Below are positions 1 to 7,878 of a stretch of DNA of 30,548 bases, piece after piece; the first letter of the stretch is position 1, and every line of letters starts with the position of its first letter. The position numbers and the translations under genes are program-made. Source of the stretch: a virus; the IMG/VR virus record IMGVR_UViG_3300017750_000057, positions 1 through 30,548 of that record; one strand, 5' to 3'. The notes beneath the pieces are model-generated. The model saw only the letters and a list, made by a program, of their open reading frames with translations. It was not told the DNA's origin and made no database searches.

Positions 1-614
1 GCACTATTAGTTGGTCCATAAAAATTGACTTTCATGTCAAAATCTAATGAATAAATAATTGTGCGCCTTTGTTCTTGTGGACCTTCAAAGTCATCAGAGA
101 AAGTTACTCCTTGTAAAGTTACAGGAACATCTTCAACTACTAATGGATAATCTTTAAAGGGCTTAATAGAAACATTATATTGTGGATTAAAATATGGAAT
201 AATTTGCTCTACTACTTGCAAAGCATCGTCTTGACTTTTAGAATATATACTAAGCTGAAAAGAAATATTGTATGGAGCAGCAGCATTAAATTTATTAGCA
301 ACAGTTGTAGTTGTACCAGGACGCATAAAGTTATTATTTTTAGGCAATTGCCTAGCAGGCTCATATGTTATAGAAATAATTTCAAATGACATACGAGGTA
401 ACTTAACGGCAATCTTTTGATCCGTATCAAGGTCTGGATTTTCTTGAATTCTTTCTAAAAACTTTTGCTTAGGAGCATATGACAAAGGAACTTTAATTTG
501 TGATAAAGCATTGCCAGATGCGTCTTGTCTAATGACGTAAATATCATTAAATATTCTACCAAAAGTAGCTACAGACTTTCTAATTCTTTCGTGATAAAAC
601 CATGTACCAAACAT
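1..614 (-). CDS. 15: Proximal tail sheath stabilisation protein, gp15-like (3' end outside window)
   Basis: T4-type gp15 caps the tail tube and sheath at the end that joins the head and stabilises the contracted sheath. I translated this reading frame by eye: it starts MFGTWFYHERIRKSVATFGR and stays open for 204 codons to the window edge, so the C-terminus is missing. The segment RPGTTTTVANKFNAAAPYNI and a later FSDDFEGPQEQRRTIIYSLD stretch resemble gp15 of marine T4-like phages as I remember them; no search was run. Its ATG overlaps the stop of the gp14-like gene in a TAATG arrangement, which suggests translational coupling. The order gp13-gp14-gp15 is the conserved T4-like order and supports the call. 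Confidence 0.85.
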   Translation of the reverse strand, partial: MFGTWFYHERIRKSVATFGRIFNDIYVIRQDASGNALSQIKVPLSYAPKQKFLERIQENPDLDTDQKIAVKLPRMSFEIISITYEPARQLPKNNNFMRPGTTTTVANKFNAAAPYNISFQLSIYSKSQDDALQVVEQIIPYFNPQYNVSIKPFKDYPLVVEDVPVTLQGVTFSDDFEGPQEQRRTIIYSLDFDMKVNFYGPTNS

Positions 615-1486
615 TAAGTAGGATCTCCAAACGGATTTGACTCAGTGAAGTCTAAGAAATCTACTGCATCAAATATAGAATTTTGTGAATTTACCGGAAG
701 ATCTTCATTTATAGCAGTTATTGTACGTACTAATGTATTTCCAGCAGAATCAGGTGATGTAATATTACCTGCAGCAAATGTATGATATCCAGGTTGATTA
801 GCTCCGATATGAGCAAGCGAAATTATATTTGAAGAATCTACGTAATTAGTAATCTCGCCAGTAACAATAACTCCGGATGATAGAGTCTGTGTAACTGTAT
901 TACCTACTACAAATCCAGTTGATGCTGAATCTACCATAGTGAGATCTAAAGTAAATCCTAAACCTTCGATAGCGTCTATTTGTTCGATATTTGTATCAAG
1001 ATCTTCACCGCTATATTCAAACAACTCACAACGTAATTTATAAGTTGGTAGATTTGACAATTGATAGAACGGTTGCTCATGCTCTACATGCATAATCTCA
1101 AACAATTTATTAGTCATTGTAAGATATATTAAATCGCCTTCGAGAGGTCTAACAGAATTAATTTCAGCGTCATATCTTTTTACAGTTTGTTCCCATCTTT
1201 TACGTGATACTACAAAAGTTGCTTGGTCTCTAATTTCAACACCAAACTTTGTAAATAGATCACCTTCTCCATCGAAGCCTTCAACATTCTCGATATACAT
1301 TTCTATTTTATGAGATGAGTTAAAAGATGAAGGTACATCCTCATTTAGAATAGTATCTTTATTCACTATATCTCTAGGAAGATAATAAACATCCTGGCCA
1401 TAAATCTTTAGTGATTCTATTACGATATCTTCGTATAGACTCTGCTCAGATCTTACTGCTTGGCTAAAATATGGATTAATTGACAT
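614..1486 (-). CDS. 14: Neck protein gp14
   Basis: gp14 and gp13 form the neck that closes the filled head and connects it to the tail in T4-like phages. The 290-aa product starts MSINPYFSQAVRSEQSLYED and carries IYGQDVYYLPRDIVNKDTIL, which match the N-terminal part of cyanophage gp14 as I know it. A segment around residues 90-115 (FVVSRKRWEQTV) is also typical. Length is in the range of marine T4-like gp14 proteins, somewhat longer than T4 gp14. The region around residues 180-250 is rich in Ser, Thr, Val and Gly and looks like a beta-rich insertion. It lies 3 bases downstream of the gp13-like gene and overlaps the gp15-like start by one base. Confidence 0.9.
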   Translation of the reverse strand: MSINPYFSQAVRSEQSLYEDIVIESLKIYGQDVYYLPRDIVNKDTILNEDVPSSFNSSHKIEMYIENVEGFDGEGDLFTKFGVEIRDQATFVVSRKRWEQTVKRYDAEINSVRPLEGDLIYLTMTNKLFEIMHVEHEQPFYQLSNLPTYKLRCELFEYSGEDLDTNIEQIDAIEGLGFTLDLTMVDSASTGFVVGNTVTQTLSSGVIVTGEITNYVDSSNIISLAHIGANQPGYHTFAAGNITSPDSAGNTLVRTITAINEDLPVNSQNSIFDAVDFLDFTESNPFGDPT

Positions 1487-1489
1487 AGT

Positions 1490-2242
1490 TTACCCCACAA
1501 AGAAATCTGCAGGAAACTCATGTTCCAGTCTTAATTCTTCTTTTAGTCTTTCTATATCTTGAATTGCGTCTTCGTATAATTGTCGGCCATTAATAGTAAC
1601 ACCACCTGGAAGCTGCATACCTTCGAACTTAATTAAATTTTGACCCCATTGCCTTTTAATTAAAGCAGTCGTGTATTCTTTTAACCATCTATCATTCCAA
1701 ATAGCTGAAAAAGAATTACCGTCGATTATTTCGTAAACTTCTGCAATTATATAATCACCTGCTTTTAGGTCTTCACCGTCCAGATCACCGTCAATATAAA
1801 GCCTATTTTGTTTACGCGAGAAGCGGACCTGAGGCGTACCAGTTAACCTCATATCAATAAGTGTTAAATACTGTTGCATCTGTTCGTAATAAGCCATATC
1901 GCCAATATATGTCTGTAGATCAAAAAAGTCATTTAAACTTAACTGATATTTTACATCAAAAAAGTTCTTTGAAGTGATATTGTCGTGTAGAGGAAAGAGT
2001 CTTGTGACATATGTTACACTGGTAGATAAAGGAATATAGCCATTAGTAATATCATCTGATGTTAATTCGTGTTTTACATAACTTCTTAATGTAGCATCGG
2101 AATGAATATCTTGATAATATTGTAATGCTTCATCAACCCGATCTTCTTGCTGATCTGGATCTACGTTAATCTCAATTACTGGATCACCAAGTTGGCGTAA
2201 ACAATAATCTATCAAACCTTGTCTTGTCGATGGATTAGCCAT
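1490..2242 (-). CDS. 13: Neck protein gp13
   Basis: gp13 is the T4-type head-completion (neck) protein; it works with gp14 at the portal side of the capsid. The 250-aa product begins MANPSTRQGLIDYCLRQLGD and continues with a PVIEINVDPDQQEDRVDEAL stretch, a hallmark start of gp13 in marine T4-like phages. The middle has a region rich in Phe, Tyr and Asp (about residues 85-125) and the end holds QDIERLKEELRLEHEFPADF. A T4-style late promoter lies about 28 bases upstream, and AGAGGA precedes the ATG at a suitable distance. This is the first gene of a late unit that continues into gp14 and gp15. Confidence 0.92.
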   Translation of the reverse strand: MANPSTRQGLIDYCLRQLGDPVIEINVDPDQQEDRVDEALQYYQDIHSDATLRSYVKHELTSDDITNGYIPLSTSVTYVTRLFPLHDNITSKNFFDVKYQLSLNDFFDLQTYIGDMAYYEQMQQYLTLIDMRLTGTPQVRFSRKQNRLYIDGDLDGEDLKAGDYIIAEVYEIIDGNSFSAIWNDRWLKEYTTALIKRQWGQNLIKFEGMQLPGGVTINGRQLYEDAIQDIERLKEELRLEHEFPADFFVG

Positions 2243-2269
2243 TAATTTTTCCTCTAACTCTGTTAGATC

Positions 2270-2277
2270 TATTTATA
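2270..2277 (-). promoter_or_regulatory. T4-type late promoter for the neck genes
   Basis: The minus strand reads TATAAATA, the exact consensus of T4 late promoters recognised by the gp55 sigma factor and the gp45 sliding clamp. It lies in the 38-base gap before gp13, and the gp13 ribosome site AGAGGA follows it. The surroundings are GTG before it and GATCT after it. Confidence 0.75.
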
Positions 2278-2280
2278 CAC

Positions 2281-2640
2281 TTAAGATGCTACTACTATTT
2301 GGCCTGCCATAGATGAATGATATTCGCAGTTATAATAATAAGTTCCCGCAGATGTAGGAGCAAATAGAATATAATCAGTAGTTCTACCAGTGTTAGCAAA
2401 TACAGTCGAGCCTGTTACAGCATTACTGGTTCCTGTAGAATTCGATGTTTTTATCCAAAATGGATGTCCGGTTGTATTTAGTATTTTAAATTTAATAACA
2501 GAGTTCGCAGCCATATTAATAGTCTTATTATTAGTGTCTCCAAAAGAGCCGTTAGTATCCCAGCCCTTAAGTACATAAACACCTGACCCTGCCTTTACTT
2601 CTACATCATACCCTTCATAAAAAATAGTTTGAGTTGCCAT
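2281..2640 (-). CDS. Cupredoxin-like small structural protein with intact type-1 copper ligand set
   Basis: The 119-aa product looks like a single small beta-barrel. His59 lies in TTGHPFWIKT, and the C-terminal strand pair holds YYYNCEYHSSMAGQIVV with Cys105, His108 and Met111. His, Cys-x2-His-x2-Met is the type-1 copper ligand set; this spacing matches amicyanin, while plastocyanin has Cys-x2-His-x4-Met. There is no signal peptide. It sits in a late structural cluster, one base overlapping the gene before it (TAATG), and directly upstream of the neck genes. Similar domains occur in fibre-related proteins of marine T4-like phages. I infer a virion-associated decoration or fibre module; whether it binds copper, another metal or none cannot be told. 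A second relative lies at 5281-5862. Confidence 0.7.
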   Translation of the reverse strand: MATQTIFYEGYDVEVKAGSGVYVLKGWDTNGSFGDTNNKTINMAANSVIKFKILNTTGHPFWIKTSNSTGTSNAVTGSTVFANTGRTTDYILFAPTSAGTYYYNCEYHSSMAGQIVVAS

Positions 2641-3038
2641 TATGATTGACTCCAGATTAAAGTACTACCAATATATACGTGTGTAAACTGAGAGCTTCCT
2701 AAATATATACTGTTTATTGCTGTACTTCCTATTTTTAAATTACGAGTAGCAGATCCCCCACCTCCTCCTCCTCCTCCTTCGGGCGCTGCTCCGTGTTCAG
2801 CGGTTGTACTAAATAGTGGCCGAATAAATCCTAGATTTGGTTTATCATCTTTTACAGCATCTAAGTCTACCCAAGTTTTATTAGCATTTCTATATTTTGC
2901 ATGAATTTGTTTTCTAATCGTTATTGATGCTTTAATAGTATCTGAAACATACATATTCCCTACATCAATGCCAATTAATGTATCACTCCATGGGCGATTT
3001 CCTGTACCGCTAAAAAAGGAATATGATGGAACTGCCAT
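2640..3038 (-). CDS. Small virion protein with poly-Gly linker and repeated I-G-S-T C-terminal module
   Basis: The 132-aa product has two parts. The N-terminal part (about 1-90) starts MAVPSYSFFSGTGNRPWSD and contains IKASITIRKQIHAKYRNANK; I do not recognise a named family. A run of about eight glycines near residues 90-98 links it to a C-terminal part with three short repeats: NLKIGSTAINSIYLGS, SQFTHVYIGS and TLIWSQS. This IGST-type ending is common in tail-associated proteins of marine and other phages, where it probably forms a small beta-sheet cap. It sits between the 670-aa protein gene and the cupredoxin-like gene, with one-base overlap to the latter. Function is unknown; a small tail tip or fibre adaptor is a fair guess. 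Confidence 0.6.
   Translation of the reverse strand: MAVPSYSFFSGTGNRPWSDTLIGIDVGNMYVSDTIKASITIRKQIHAKYRNANKTWVDLDAVKDDKPNLGFIRPLFSTTAEHGAAPEGGGGGGGGSATRNLKIGSTAINSIYLGSSQFTHVYIGSTLIWSQS
2761..2778. repeat. (CCT)6 trinucleotide run encoding a Gly linker
   Basis: Six perfect CCT units on the plus strand (GGA or AGG on the coding strand) encode most of the poly-Gly linker in the 132-aa protein. Perfect units contrast with the mixed glycine codons used in linkers of the giant fibres. Confidence 0.8.
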
Positions 3039-3039
3039 T

Positions 3040-5052
3040 TTAAGTTATTTGTGTTAAGTCTAATTGATTAAATATTACATTACCAACAGTAGTATTATCA
3101 GTTGCCTTAATTACTTCACAGAAAGCCCACATGTATTTTGGAGCAATATCTATTAACGTTGATGAAGAAATAGTTTGTGCAAAAACAGCGGTAGTAGATG
3201 TAGTGGTCGGTGATGAATATGGACCTAGTTTATAATTATTAGTATAAGCATATGTGTTTCCTGAAGCGCCAATGGCTTTATCTTGAATATACCAGAGAGA
3301 AATTCTAAACGTAACTCCTAAACCTGAAGTGTGACTAACATTCCAATTTAATCTCAAATCATTAGAAGAATAATCAGGAATTTGTAATGCATAATTGTCT
3401 GAATATGTGTAACCACCATTGTTATTAAAGAAATGCCAGACTAGCTTATTGCTGTTTGATGGACTATTAAACTGAAGATATGAAGGTCCTGCGTTACTTT
3501 CTGGGCTAACTAAAGTACATGGTCTACGATCTTTATCATTTCTAAGCACTGTTACTTTCCATGGTAACCTGTCACCTGGATCTTGATTAAAATTAAGTGG
3601 ATTTCCTTGAGCCAATTCTAATGAGGAATCGACTAAATCTAAAGTCGATGAAAATGATCTGTATGTCGTATCAGTTGAAGCTGCAGAAAAAATATTACTT
3701 GCATCCGATACCAGTCTTGACGTTTGACTATTCATACTACCAAAGCTAAAATTACTGTTTGGGTTAGTTCCTAATCCCCCATAACCAGTATTTTCTTCAA
3801 CATTACTATTATAACTGAACTGAGGAGCGTGTGTACTTGGTGTTCCTACATTTACATTAATTGTTTTGTAATTTGAATTATAACTCTGCAGTAAATGGCC
3901 CGTCTCTCTTTTAGAATGATGATAACCATCTCTAAAATTTAAATTAAAAGTTCCTGGTATGGAACTGCCGCTTGTACTATCAGTAAATCTCCAGCCATAT
4001 TGCCCATCTGTTAATTTAATATAGGCATTTAAAGTTCTTGGTGTTGAATTGCTATAACTGCTTAACTGAGACGTACTAGGGAAATAAGCATAATGATATT
4101 GACTACTATACCCCATAGTCCATCTATTTAGATCAAAAGTATATGTTACTTTAGTTTCATCATTCTCACCATCATCCTTCATATATTGATAAATGTTAGT
4201 ATAACCCCCTGAGCCCAAATGACCGACATCAACATCACCATTACTGTAAATGCTGACACCATACCCAGGCATGTACGATGAGCCTTTAAAAGCTTCTAAT
4301 TTTACATCACCACCATAAATATAACTCCATTGATATTGAGAATTACCTAATATTAAAGTATTTCTGCAATCCCAGTTAACACATCCCATATGACTAGTGG
4401 TATTACCACCCCATCTCCATTGATCTTGAGAATCACTTCTGTCCGCATTACTATGAATAATAGTCATACCACCCGTCTGAGATGTTTCGCTTACCCATCC
4501 TGCTGTTACAGTAATACCATGCCGCCCGATACCGCTGGCCCCTCCTGACATATCACTTGGTTTTAAAAAATCCATATTCGTATTGTTTTGATTTTGTGTA
4601 TAAATTGTACTCTGGGAAATACTTTTAGATGTTGGCATAACTTTAACGCCATGAGAAGTATCTAATAGAGGATAATGCTCATTCCAAGTGCTTCCTTGAG
4701 GTACAAATCTAAACTGATTATATGAAGAGTATTGAGCCTTATAATACTTCTCACCTGTATCTTTTCTTATCGCATACATAAACTGTTTATTAAATGTTGC
4801 ATGGGAGTATGAACTTGGATTACTTCCTGTACTTGTCCATGCTTGTGATGATCCAAAAAAGTCATCAAAAGGCAAACCTTTAAATCTTACATGATCTCCT
4901 GACGCTAATGTACTTAATTTGCTAGAAGTACTATTCGCTAACAAATGGGATAACTTCCACGGTGAAGCATACGTACCGCTGCCATTACCGGTTGTTCCAT
5001 GAATACCACCACCTGATGATTCTAGATAAGGGTCTACCCAATAAACTGCCAT
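3040..5052 (-). CDS. Large beta-structured tail-associated protein, possible spike or depolymerase
   Basis: The 670-aa product starts MAVYWVDPYLESSGGGIHGT followed by a GNGSGTYASPWKLSHLL stretch. This resembles the opening strand of right-handed beta-helix proteins, in which a Y-V-D-P start and a G-T-x-x-x-P-W motif lead into the first coils. The rest is rich in Ser, Thr, Asn, Tyr and Gly with little charge, typical of secreted or virion beta structures. I cannot point to catalytic residues, so enzyme activity (polysaccharide lyase or hydrolase) is only a possibility. It overlaps the 74-aa gene by one base (TAATG) and is followed two bases later by the Gly-linker protein gene. It belongs to the late unit that starts at 5893. 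An inert adhesin or decoration protein is an equally good alternative. Confidence 0.55.
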   Translation of the reverse strand: MAVYWVDPYLESSGGGIHGTTGNGSGTYASPWKLSHLLANSTSSKLSTLASGDHVRFKGLPFDDFFGSSQAWTSTGSNPSSYSHATFNKQFMYAIRKDTGEKYYKAQYSSYNQFRFVPQGSTWNEHYPLLDTSHGVKVMPTSKSISQSTIYTQNQNNTNMDFLKPSDMSGGASGIGRHGITVTAGWVSETSQTGGMTIIHSNADRSDSQDQWRWGGNTTSHMGCVNWDCRNTLILGNSQYQWSYIYGGDVKLEAFKGSSYMPGYGVSIYSNGDVDVGHLGSGGYTNIYQYMKDDGENDETKVTYTFDLNRWTMGYSSQYHYAYFPSTSQLSSYSNSTPRTLNAYIKLTDGQYGWRFTDSTSGSSIPGTFNLNFRDGYHHSKRETGHLLQSYNSNYKTINVNVGTPSTHAPQFSYNSNVEENTGYGGLGTNPNSNFSFGSMNSQTSRLVSDASNIFSAASTDTTYRSFSSTLDLVDSSLELAQGNPLNFNQDPGDRLPWKVTVLRNDKDRRPCTLVSPESNAGPSYLQFNSPSNSNKLVWHFFNNNGGYTYSDNYALQIPDYSSNDLRLNWNVSHTSGLGVTFRISLWYIQDKAIGASGNTYAYTNNYKLGPYSSPTTTSTTAVFAQTISSSTLIDIAPKYMWAFCEVIKATDNTTVGNVIFNQLDLTQIT

Positions 5053-5276
5053 TACGATATCTCCTCTAGAATTGCGTCGTTTACTTTAGCTTGCGTTATT
5101 GCCCATCGCTCGTTATCTTCTATTTCAATTGAAAGTGTTTTTGTTACTATTGTAGTTTCTCCATCACTATCTGTGTGTTTCATAGGAACATAGACTTCTA
5201 GACAATCATCGTAATATTTATGTTCATATACAGAAAAATTTTCTGGTAAATATTTAGAAAGTAATTTATACGGCAT
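5052..5276 (-). CDS. Small protein of unknown function in the virion cluster
   Basis: The 74-aa product starts MPYKLLSKYLPENFSVYEHK and is acidic toward its end (IEIEDNERWAITQAKVNDAI). It has no signal peptide or membrane segment. An AGGATAA ribosome site precedes the ATG, and the stop overlaps the next start in TAATG, so it is co-translated with the 670-aa protein. I do not recognise the family. A chaperone or connector for the downstream protein would fit position and size, but nothing in the sequence proves this. Confidence 0.6.
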   Translation of the reverse strand: MPYKLLSKYLPENFSVYEHKYYDDCLEVYVPMKHTDSDGETTIVTKTLSIEIEDNERWAITQAKVNDAILEEIS

Positions 5277-5280
5277 TTTA

Positions 5281-5862
5281 TTATCCTGTTACGAAATAGA
5301 TTGTATTAGCATCTGGAGAGCCAGGCAAAGAGGCTACAACTTCAAGTGCATAGCCTTTAATAGCCTTACCTGTAACATAAATGTTACCCACCATTGCTGA
5401 GTGATTGGTACATTGATATACTAGAGAATCAGGAGCATCCATAGGAACTGTAAATGATACCTTAGCACTACTAGCTCCTGTTACTCCAGATGTATATGCT
5501 GAACCTCCATTAGAGACTCTAATTGCTAATGGATGAGATGAATAAGATGAGTTGTGGATACAATAGGTTTTGCCTCTTTCAAAATACATATCAGGGTTGT
5601 TACCTGATTCCGAAGGAAACCCGTCTCCTGTAAATTTATATACATTGCTTCCTGCTGTACTTACAGTTATTACAGCATCTGGCATTCCGGTCTCGTCACC
5701 AAGCTTAGAAGTTAATTGAGCTTCTAATCCGGTAAGATTAGAAGCTTCCAGGGTACTGATCGCAAGTTTTTTAAACTTACGCCCATCCCACTTATAACTA
5801 ACTCCGTTAGTAGTAACGGATTGGTTTAATGTTCTAGAACTTGGAAATTTTATCTTGGGCAT
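5281..5862 (-). CDS. Tail-associated protein with cupredoxin-like domain
   Basis: The 193-aa product has three parts. Residues 1-55 (MPKIKFPSSRTLNQSVTTNG, then YKWDGRKFKKL) resemble the N-terminal attachment part of fibre-like proteins in marine T4-like phages. Residues about 60-165 form a cupredoxin-like domain: His110 in SSHPLAIRVSNGG, then VYQCTNHSAMVGNIYV with Cys151, His154 and Met157, again His plus Cys-x2-His-x2-Met. The end (LEVVASLPGSPDANTIYFVT) is a short motif often seen at ends of phage fibre proteins. It is the first gene after the late promoter at 5886-5893, with AAAGG as ribosome site. I infer a minor virion protein. Metal binding is possible because all four ligands are present, but untested. 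Confidence 0.68.
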   Translation of the reverse strand: MPKIKFPSSRTLNQSVTTNGVSYKWDGRKFKKLAISTLEASNLTGLEAQLTSKLGDETGMPDAVITVSTAGSNVYKFTGDGFPSESGNNPDMYFERGKTYCIHNSSYSSHPLAIRVSNGGSAYTSGVTGASSAKVSFTVPMDAPDSLVYQCTNHSAMVGNIYVTGKAIKGYALEVVASLPGSPDANTIYFVTG

Positions 5863-5885
5863 ATTAAAACCTTTCTAATTAACAG

Positions 5886-5893
5886 TATTTATA
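5886..5893 (-). promoter_or_regulatory. T4-type late promoter before the cupredoxin unit
   Basis: The minus strand reads TATAAATA in the 58-base gap between the DUF6447-like gene and the 193-aa gene. The start codon lies about 24 bases downstream, with AAAGG between. It separates the glycan cassette from the next structural unit. Confidence 0.75.
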
Positions 5894-5920
5894 AGGTTTT
5901 AAACATCCAATTTGTTTGAA

Positions 5921-6157
5921 TTATTCTTCGTCCAGTTCTTCTGCAACATCTTCTGGAGCTTCAACAGAAGCTGATAGATTGTTTACAAAGAATTGTCGCG
6001 CAGCCTGGAGCTGTGCCATTTCCATATTAAGGTTACCTACCTTATTATCTAGATTAGTGATCTGAGCAAGCATACCCTTTTGATCATCTGTAAGATTCTC
6101 AATTGCATATTCTTTTTCGTTGATTGTGATCATTTGCTTTTGTTGTTCTTCAGCCAT
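5921..6157 (-). CDS. Small DUF6447-like protein
   Basis: The 78-aa product starts MAEEQQKQMITINEKEYAIE, followed by NLTDDQKGMLAQI. Short proteins with the M-I-T-I-N-x-K-E-Y start are common in marine T4-like phages and I associate them with the DUF6447 family. Residues 25-60 are likely a coiled coil or helix (NLDNKVGNLNMEMAQLQAAR), and the tail is acidic (EDVAEELDEE). The start overlaps the end of the GT4-type gene by 8 bases, with GAGG just inside that gene as ribosome site. It is the last gene of the glycan cassette before a late promoter. Function is not known. Confidence 0.65.
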   Translation of the reverse strand: MAEEQQKQMITINEKEYAIENLTDDQKGMLAQITNLDNKVGNLNMEMAQLQAARQFFVNNLSASVEAPEDVAEELDEE

Positions 6158-7052
6158 GTGTTGTTACCTCGTTTATTAGCTGTTTCCATTCATATTGTCT
6201 TGTTCCCCAAGACCAATGATTTAAATAATGTTTATACTGACTTTTACGCCAGATATAATTATCCCAATATGTGTCGATAGCATTATCAAGAGCTTTAGCA
6301 TATCTATCGACAATATTATTACTAATTGGAACATAGTCTGCCCATGTTCCGCATGTTTCATATAATGCGCCATAGTTAGTAGTTACTACTTTGCATCCTG
6401 TAGATAAAGCTTCAATTGCCGCTAAGCAACTTGTTTCTTCAAATACTGATGGATAAGCTAGTATATGAGCATCTTGAACTGCTTCACGCACTACTGCGTT
6501 TGGTGCATACTCTATATGGTTATATCCTAACTCACTTATACCTTTATATATATGTTCAAATTGTCCTTCTGTTTGTTTTGCAAAACTAGGTCCATAAATT
6601 GAAGTGCCTGAATATACATCAACCTCGATATCATCTCTATTTAACTTATATAGTACTTCTGCTAGGATATGTAAACCCCTCCAGGGCGTAGAAGTGTAAA
6701 TTAATTTTATTTTATCCTTTGGTTTTTCTTTCCATTCAAACTCTGGTATAGCGTTCTGAATAACATAACAATCTACATTATCCAAAGGAAAGTTTTTTCT
6801 AAATTGTTCGTGTTGCCAATGCGAAACAAACACTATAGCATCTAGTCTTTTTGTATATTCAGGATCACTAAGACCTTTAGCATTCTCTTCATTAATATTT
6901 AAATGCTGCCACAATACATTAGGTTTGTCATTAGATAAAAAATCTGGATGACACATTGATAATATAAGATTAATATCAGAAAAGTCAACTCTTTTTGATA
7001 GATTATTATAAAGTAATTCTGTACCGCCGATCGGACTACTTGGTTTCTGCAT
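6150..7052 (-). CDS. GT4-type (GT-B fold) glycosyltransferase
   Basis: The product would transfer a sugar from a nucleotide-sugar donor to an unknown acceptor in the cytoplasm. The 300-aa sequence starts near the glycine-rich loop usually found close to the N-terminus of this family (IGGTELLYNNLSK). It has FVSHWQHEQFRKNF in the middle, a hinge after the C-terminal half begins (KLIYTSTPWRGLHILAEVL, residues 117-135), and the donor-site E-x7-E motif as Glu206 and Glu214 in FEETSCLAAIEALSTGCKVV. The family usually has 350-400 residues, so this is a short form lacking the first strand. The start lies inside the end of the sulfotransferase gene (17-base overlap), pointing to coupled translation. 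The acceptor could be a glycan that the neighbouring enzymes also modify. Confidence 0.85.
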   Translation of the reverse strand: MQKPSSPIGGTELLYNNLSKRVDFSDINLILSMCHPDFLSNDKPNVLWQHLNINEENAKGLSDPEYTKRLDAIVFVSHWQHEQFRKNFPLDNVDCYVIQNAIPEFEWKEKPKDKIKLIYTSTPWRGLHILAEVLYKLNRDDIEVDVYSGTSIYGPSFAKQTEGQFEHIYKGISELGYNHIEYAPNAVVREAVQDAHILAYPSVFEETSCLAAIEALSTGCKVVTTNYGALYETCGTWADYVPISNNIVDRYAKALDNAIDTYWDNYIWRKSQYKHYLNHWSWGTRQYEWKQLINEVTTHG

Positions 7053-7878
7053 ATAAGAACCTACACTTCTTCAAAGGACTATCCTCTTGTTTCCAAAAGT
7101 CATATTCCGCATACATATTAAATAAGTCAGAAGGCAGAATTGTTTCTCTCTGCTCAAACTTTACGTCTTTTCTGACTTTGTGCAATCCCTCTATTTTAGC
7201 ATCTGTATCATAATTATCATAAGAAGCTTCGGTATTATTAAAGTCGTGTTCATACCATTCCTCTTCAATGAATTCATATATGTGTTTCATAACCTCTTTT
7301 GGATGAGAAGCTAAAACATCATACTCAATAAACATAATATTTTCTTGCTCTTCACATGCTGCAGCCTGTTTAACAAAATCTAAAGGACCTTTTACTCTGG
7401 CATTTTTATCTGGATATTGTCCCATAAGCATATGACAACGCTCATAAACAGATGCCCAGTCAATGTGATCATATAATGGTTTTATTTTTAGAGGGTTCTT
7501 TCTATGAAGCTTTTCAAAAGAATCTAAAATCCAAGGTATGCTTCGAACTGTAATAATCATTTTAAAGTCGGGGTATAATTGTTTTAGTAAATGAGTGTCA
7601 GCGGCCCATCCTCTACCAGTATTAAAACAAACTTCTGTATCATCTTTATAGAAAGCATCAAAGTCTGCTCTCATAAGGTCGTATAACCTCTCGTCTGGAA
7701 CCACGTCTGCCATTCCCACATTCATATTCACAGCTGTTATTTTACTCTTCACAAAGTCCGCAAGAGGGTCTGATATGCCTGCCGTGAATCTAGGATTCTG
7801 GTTTAAGATAGTAGAAAGCAGTGTAGAACCAGATCGAGGTAACCCTGAGATAAAATTATATTTTTTAGTATTGCTCAT
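7036..7878 (-). CDS. PAPS-dependent sulfotransferase family protein
   Basis: Members of this family move sulfate from 3'-phosphoadenylyl sulfate (PAPS) to a hydroxyl group of a sugar, lipid or protein. I use the ATG at 7878 (MSNTKKYNFISG), giving 280 aa; the longer frame to 7893 begins with TTG and sits deeper in the gene before. The phosphosulfate-binding loop is clear at residues 11-19 (SGLPRSGST), followed by LLSTIL. The 3'-phosphate site fits IITVRSIPWILDSFEKL with Arg112 and Ser120. GAAGAA lies a short distance upstream of the ATG. It overlaps the DUF6165-like gene by 14 bases and the GT4 gene by 17, so it is part of a tight operon of glycan enzymes. The likely acceptor is a sugar made or handled by this cassette; that is inference. 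Confidence 0.85.
   Translation of the reverse strand: MSNTKKYNFISGLPRSGSTLLSTILNQNPRFTAGISDPLADFVKSKITAVNMNVGMADVVPDERLYDLMRADFDAFYKDDTEVCFNTGRGWAADTHLLKQLYPDFKMIITVRSIPWILDSFEKLHRKNPLKIKPLYDHIDWASVYERCHMLMGQYPDKNARVKGPLDFVKQAAACEEQENIMFIEYDVLASHPKEVMKHIYEFIEEEWYEHDFNNTEASYDNYDTDAKIEGLHKVRKDVKFEQRETILPSDLFNMYAEYDFWKQEDSPLKKCRFLYAETK

Noticed and set aside
2281-2640. Plastocyanin as a photosynthesis auxiliary gene
   Set aside because: The protein lacks a signal peptide, is linked to virion genes and has Cys-x2-His-x2-Met spacing and a sequence unlike cyanobacterial plastocyanin; a second copy is part of a fibre-like protein.
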